Assembly: GCA_002712945.1 (NCBI GenBank) | Contig: PAVA01000064.1 | Span: forward strand, 1-23,337 | DNA length: 23,337 nucleotides | Source of the DNA: Citromicrobium sp. | GTDB lineage: Bacteria; Pseudomonadota; Alphaproteobacteria; Sphingomonadales; Sphingomonadaceae | Direction: 5' to 3' | Part shown: positions 20,329 to 23,337 of the stretch, one piece after another | Layout of the letters: the number at the start of each line of letters is the position of its first letter | Numbering within the stretch: position 1 is the stretch's first letter | Notes under the pieces: model-generated | Seen by the model: only the letters and a program-made list of their open reading frames with translations | Database searches by the model: none | Told to the model about the DNA's origin: nothing | Position numbers and translations under genes: made by a program

Positions 20329-22311
20329 ATGAGGCTTGAAGACAGATTGGGCGAGCAAGCGGGCGAACGCTTCCTTATCGGTCGGGATCTGGTGCTCGAC
20401 CGGCAGGACGAGCGCGCCTGGCTGGCGGGCAGGCCGCTGGTTCTCGGCGGGAAGGCGCTGGCGCTGCTCGAAGAGCTGATGCGCAACGCACAACTGCTGG
20501 TCTCCAAGGAACGGCTGTTCGAGGTTGGCTGGCCCGGCCAGGCCGTATCGGATGCGGTGCTCACCACCGCCATCCGCGAGCTTCGCCGGGCGCTCGACGA
20601 TCCAGCGCGCAGTCCGCTCTGGATCGAGACCCAGCACGGCAAGGGCTACCGTTTCCTCCCGGCGGTGGAGGCAAGGGCCGTCCATCCGGGGTTGCGCGAC
20701 GCCGGAAAGTCGCCGCCCCGGTCGGATGATCGAACCGGCACTGGCCCCAAGCCGCGCGCGCGCATTCTCCTCGCGGCGGTGCTGGTTCTCGCGGCCGGTG
20801 CTGCGCTCGTCTGGACGATCGGAGCCGGACCGGCAGCCGGGGACGAGACCGAGGAATCGCAGGTTCTCCACAAGTCCGTCGCCGCGCTTCCCTTCCGCGC
20901 GATCGATGAAGACGCGAGCGATCTGGCGAGCGGGCTGGACGAGGAGATCGCGACGACCCTTGCCCGGACGCCCGACATCCAGGTGGCGGGCGCGGGCGTG
21001 ATACGACAGGTCGCCGAGGCGGGAGGCGAGGCGGACAGGATCGCCCGCGACGCGGGCTTCGGCCATATCCTGACCGGGAGCGTCAGAACCGAAGGCGATG
21101 CCGTTCGGGTGACGGCGCGCCTGACCGATACGGCAACCGGGCGCGAAATCTGGTCGGAACGCTTCGACCGGCCCCTGGAGGATATCATCGCGCTGCAGGA
21201 AGATGTTGCCTTCGCCATCGCCCGCGCAATCGGCAGCGTCATGGATCCCGAGCGCCTGCGCGAGATGACGCGGATCGGCACCCGCTCGGTCGAGGCCTAT
21301 CGCGCCTGGCGCGCGGGCCGCGAACTGGTCGATCGTGCTGTGACCAACAGCGATCCTGCGCTGATGGATGAAGCGCGCGCTTTTTATGCGGAGGCGCAGA
21401 GGCTCGATCCCCAGTTCGCCCGCGCGCACTGGGAAGCGGCCTATATGGAGCTGGTTACGGCCAACACGATCTATTCGGACACCGCCGATATCGCGTCCGA
21501 TACCGAGCGGCGAAAACGCTATATCGGGCACATCGAAGCGGCCATCGCGGCCGCGCCGAGCGATACGGACCGGCTTCTCTATCGTGCCGCCCGGGAAATG
21601 GCCGATCTCAATTACCGGCAATCGGTGCGCTATCTGGAAGACTATCTGGAGGAGCGGCCCGGCGATGAAGACATATGGTATTCGCTGCTGGAGCAGGCGC
21701 GGATCGCCGAGCGGTACGACCTGGTCGAAAAGGCCATCGAGAAGATCGTCGCGGATACGAGAAGCGCCGGTGCCTACCCGGTCATCGGTACCAATTACAT
21801 GGCCCACAACCCGCGCCTCGCGCTGCGATACGCGCAGGAGGGGATGGAAGAGGCGCCGGACTACACCGCGCTGCAATTCCAGGCGCACAGGGCGTTCCTG
21901 ATTGCAGGCAAGCGGGATACAGCCCGTCGCCTGCTGGGGAGGATGACCCGGGGGCAGTTGCCGCGATCCGTGCGCGACGGGGCGCGTATCCGGCAGCTAT
22001 GCGCCGATGGCAAGACCGGCGAGGCGCAGGCTCTGGCGCGCAGCCTGCTCGCGGACAAGGAACTGCCCCTGGTGGTGCGGTGGTCGTCCGCGCTGACGGC
22101 AGGCCTCGACCGCGAAGCCGCTGCCGTTCTGGCGCCGCTCGAGGGCCGCGATGCGATGTTCACGCTGGCGCAGTTTCTCATCTATCGCGAATTCGACGCC
22201 GGGCAGTTCCCCGATCTTGCAGCGGCACTGGCGCGTAGCGGGATCGACCGGCCCCCGCCGGAAAAGCCCTCCTACGCGTGCAAGGTCGGGGCCGGGGCGG
22301 GCACGTCGTAG
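20329..22311 (+). CDS. CadC-like membrane transcriptional regulator with TolB-N/TPR-type periplasmic domain
   Basis: A 660-residue one-component regulator. Residues about 12-112 form an OmpR-type winged helix (LVLGGKALALLEELMRNAQLLVSKERL, VLTTAIRELRRALDD, IETQHGKGYRF). A Pro/Arg-rich linker leads to one membrane helix at about 145-165. The periplasmic part starts with a FlgO/TolB-N-like fold about 183-300 (SVAALPF, LASGLDEEIATTLAR, LTGSVRTEGDAVRVTARL, GREIWSERFDRPLEDI), followed by TPR-like helical repeats to the end. Such proteins bind DNA while membrane-anchored and respond to envelope signals, as CadC/ToxR do. ATG 20329 is the first fitting start; the ribosome site is weak. It is divergent from the small membrane protein, hydroxylase and esterase genes, its likeliest targets, and converges on ftsK with 25 bases between stops. 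Confidence 0.93.
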   Translation: MRLEDRLGEQAGERFLIGRDLVLDRQDERAWLAGRPLVLGGKALALLEELMRNAQLLVSKERLFEVGWPGQAVSDAVLTTAIRELRRALDDPARSPLWIETQHGKGYRFLPAVEARAVHPGLRDAGKSPPRSDDRTGTGPKPRARILLAAVLVLAAGAALVWTIGAGPAAGDETEESQVLHKSVAALPFRAIDEDASDLASGLDEEIATTLARTPDIQVAGAGVIRQVAEAGGEADRIARDAGFGHILTGSVRTEGDAVRVTARLTDTATGREIWSERFDRPLEDIIALQEDVAFAIARAIGSVMDPERLREMTRIGTRSVEAYRAWRAGRELVDRAVTNSDPALMDEARAFYAEAQRLDPQFARAHWEAAYMELVTANTIYSDTADIASDTERRKRYIGHIEAAIAAAPSDTDRLLYRAAREMADLNYRQSVRYLEDYLEERPGDEDIWYSLLEQARIAERYDLVEKAIEKIVADTRSAGAYPVIGTNYMAHNPRLALRYAQEGMEEAPDYTALQFQAHRAFLIAGKRDTARRLLGRMTRGQLPRSVRDGARIRQLCADGKTGEAQALARSLLADKELPLVVRWSSALTAGLDREAAAVLAPLEGRDAMFTLAQFLIYREFDAGQFPDLAAALARSGIDRPPPEKPSYACKVGAGAGTS

Positions 22312-22313
22312 CT

Positions 22314-22327
22314 GGCGCTCCGGCGCC
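22314..22327. terminator. Small shared hairpin between converging genes
   Basis: GGCGC and GCGCC pair around TCCG in the 25-base gap between the CadC-like and ftsK stops. The stem is short and has no T-run; a shared 3'-end role is only suggested. Confidence 0.3.
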
Positions 22328-22336
22328 CGGCGCAGG

Positions 22337-23337
22337 CTAGAGCGGGTTGCCGTCCTTGTCGCGATAGACGTCGCGGCGGCCGACGTGGTTGGCGGGGCCG
22401 ACCAGGCCTTCGCTCTCCATCCGCTCGATCCACTTGGCGGCGGTGTTGTAGCCCACGCCCATCTGGCGCTGGAGCCACGATCCGCTCGCCTTCTGGTTCT
22501 CGAACACGACCTGGCAGGCCTGCCGGTACTTGCGCTCTTCCGGGTTGTCGCTCGCGGTCAGCTCGTCCTCGAAGGCGAAGCCGCCGCCGCCATCCATGGG
22601 CTCTTCGGTCACGGCATCGACATAGGCGGGCGAGCCTTGCTTGCGCCAGTGCTCGGCCACGGCCTCCACTTCCTCGTCGCTGACGAAGGGGCCGTGGACG
22701 CGGGTCAGGTTGCCGATATTGGGCTTGAACAGCATGTCGCCCTTGCCCAGCAGCGTTTCCGCGCCCTGTTCGCCCAGGATGGTGCGGCTGTCGATCCGGC
22801 TGGTCACCTTGAAGCTGATCCGGGTGGGCAGGTTGGCCTTGATGACGCCGGTGATGACGTCGACCGACGGGCGCTGCGTCGCCATGATCAGGTGGATGCC
22901 CGCCGCGCGCGATTTCTGCGTCAGGCGGCGGATCAGGATCTCGATGTCCTTGCCCACCACCGCCATCAGGTCGGCCAGCTCGTCCACGATGACCACGATT
23001 AGCGGCAGCTCTTCGTAATCGAGTTCGGTCTCCTCGACGATTTCCTCGCCCGTTTCGGGGTCGTAGCCGGTCTGCACGCGGCGGCCCAGCGGCTCACCCT
23101 TGGCCTTGGCCGCGCGGACGCGCTCGTTGAAGCCGGTGATGTTGCGCGCGCCCACCTCGCTCATCTTGCGATAGCGCTGCTCCATCTCCTCGATCGTCCA
23201 CTTGAGCGCGCGGATGGTCTTCTCCGGCTCGGTGACGACGGGCGAAAGGAGGTGCGGGATGTCCTCGTAGCTCTTGAGCTCCAGCACCTTGGGATCGACC
23301 ATGATCAGCCGGCACTCGGCGGGCGTGAAGCGGTAGA
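22337..23337 (-). CDS. ftsK: DNA translocase FtsK, C-terminal part (gene runs off the window)
   Basis: The C-terminal ~333 residues of the septal DNA translocase that pumps chromosome termini and activates XerCD recombination at dif. The frame stays open to the window end (YRFTPAECRLIMVDPKVLELKSYEDIPHL begins it), so the Met at 23302 is internal and the membrane domain and Walker A lie outside. Visible parts: Walker B LPLIVVIVDELADLM, the GIHLIMATQRPSVDVITG segment, SRIDSRTILGEQGAETLLGKGDMLF, and the C-terminal gamma winged-helix (SGSWLQRQMGVGYNTAAKWIERMESEGLVGP) that reads KOPS sequences. It ends in a normal tail (RDKDGNPL). It converges with the CadC-like gene. Confidence 0.97.
   Translation of the reverse strand, partial: YRFTPAECRLIMVDPKVLELKSYEDIPHLLSPVVTEPEKTIRALKWTIEEMEQRYRKMSEVGARNITGFNERVRAAKAKGEPLGRRVQTGYDPETGEEIVEETELDYEELPLIVVIVDELADLMAVVGKDIEILIRRLTQKSRAAGIHLIMATQRPSVDVITGVIKANLPTRISFKVTSRIDSRTILGEQGAETLLGKGDMLFKPNIGNLTRVHGPFVSDEEVEAVAEHWRKQGSPAYVDAVTEEPMDGGGGFAFEDELTASDNPEERKYRQACQVVFENQKASGSWLQRQMGVGYNTAAKWIERMESEGLVGPANHVGRRDVYRDKDGNPL

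Noticed and set aside
20133..20339. 68-codon plus-strand frame before the CadC-like gene
   Set aside because: No ribosome site or recognisable pattern; it overlaps the promoter-like region and the true start.
20194..21888. 564-codon minus-strand frame opposite the CadC-like gene
   Set aside because: Composition is shadow-like, and the plus-strand frame has a winged helix, membrane helix and TPR-type repeats.
1..23337. CRISPR arrays, IS transposases, prophage genes, rRNA
   Set aside because: No regularly spaced repeats, transposase motifs, phage proteins or rRNA sequence were recognised.

Overview
The window is high-GC (roughly 65%), densely coded bacterial chromosome. The mix of families points to an alphaproteobacterium, most likely Sphingomonadales (Erythrobacteraceae-like): a FecI/FecR/STN-TonB receptor cassette, a sterol-desaturase-family hydroxylase, a small GIY-YIG gene between GC-rich palindromes, and a CadC-like TPR regulator. 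This assignment is inference from gene content, not a database match. Both ends cut genes: an M1-like metallopeptidase runs in from the left, and an FtsK/SpoIIIE translocase runs off the right.

Layout. 1-1850 (+): 3' part of an M1-like peptidase, a HAD phosphatase and a hotdog thioesterase. 1822-2214: a compact 393-bp unit made of two inverted 32-bp copies of an imperfect palindrome enclosing a frameshifted GIY-YIG nuclease gene. 2235-6677 (-): a small membrane-anchored hypothetical protein, a short-chain dehydrogenase, a membrane diguanylate cyclase without an inhibitory site, and alanine dehydrogenase. 6780-8012 (+): a Pho box, a PstS-like phosphate-binding lipoprotein without pstCAB beside it, and its terminator. 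8071-10176: an SDR/SnoaL-like pair divergent from a LysR regulator, with GGATAAT repeats between them.

10411-17720 (-): ECF sigma factor, FecR anti-sigma factor, TonB-dependent transducer with an N-terminal signalling domain, and a type Va autotransporter, ending at a strong terminator. By the FecIRA model, substrate binding at the receptor would be relayed through FecR to the sigma factor. The autotransporter in the same direction is a plausible co-regulated surface product, but that is inferred. 17721-20045 (-): a hairpin-rich gap, a secreted HSL-type esterase, a fatty-acid/sterol hydroxylase-family membrane protein and a small one-helix membrane protein. 20329-22311 (+): a membrane-spanning CadC-like one-component regulator with TPR-like repeats, divergent from the lipid genes. 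22337-end (-): FtsK.

The most unusual item is the GIY-YIG unit. Its architecture (inverted terminal palindromes, 13- and 17-bp spacers, a single nuclease ORF) looks like a minimal mobile or REP-like element. Its left repeat supplies the last codons and the stop of the neighbouring thioesterase gene. No tRNA, rRNA, CRISPR array, IS transposase or prophage gene was seen.
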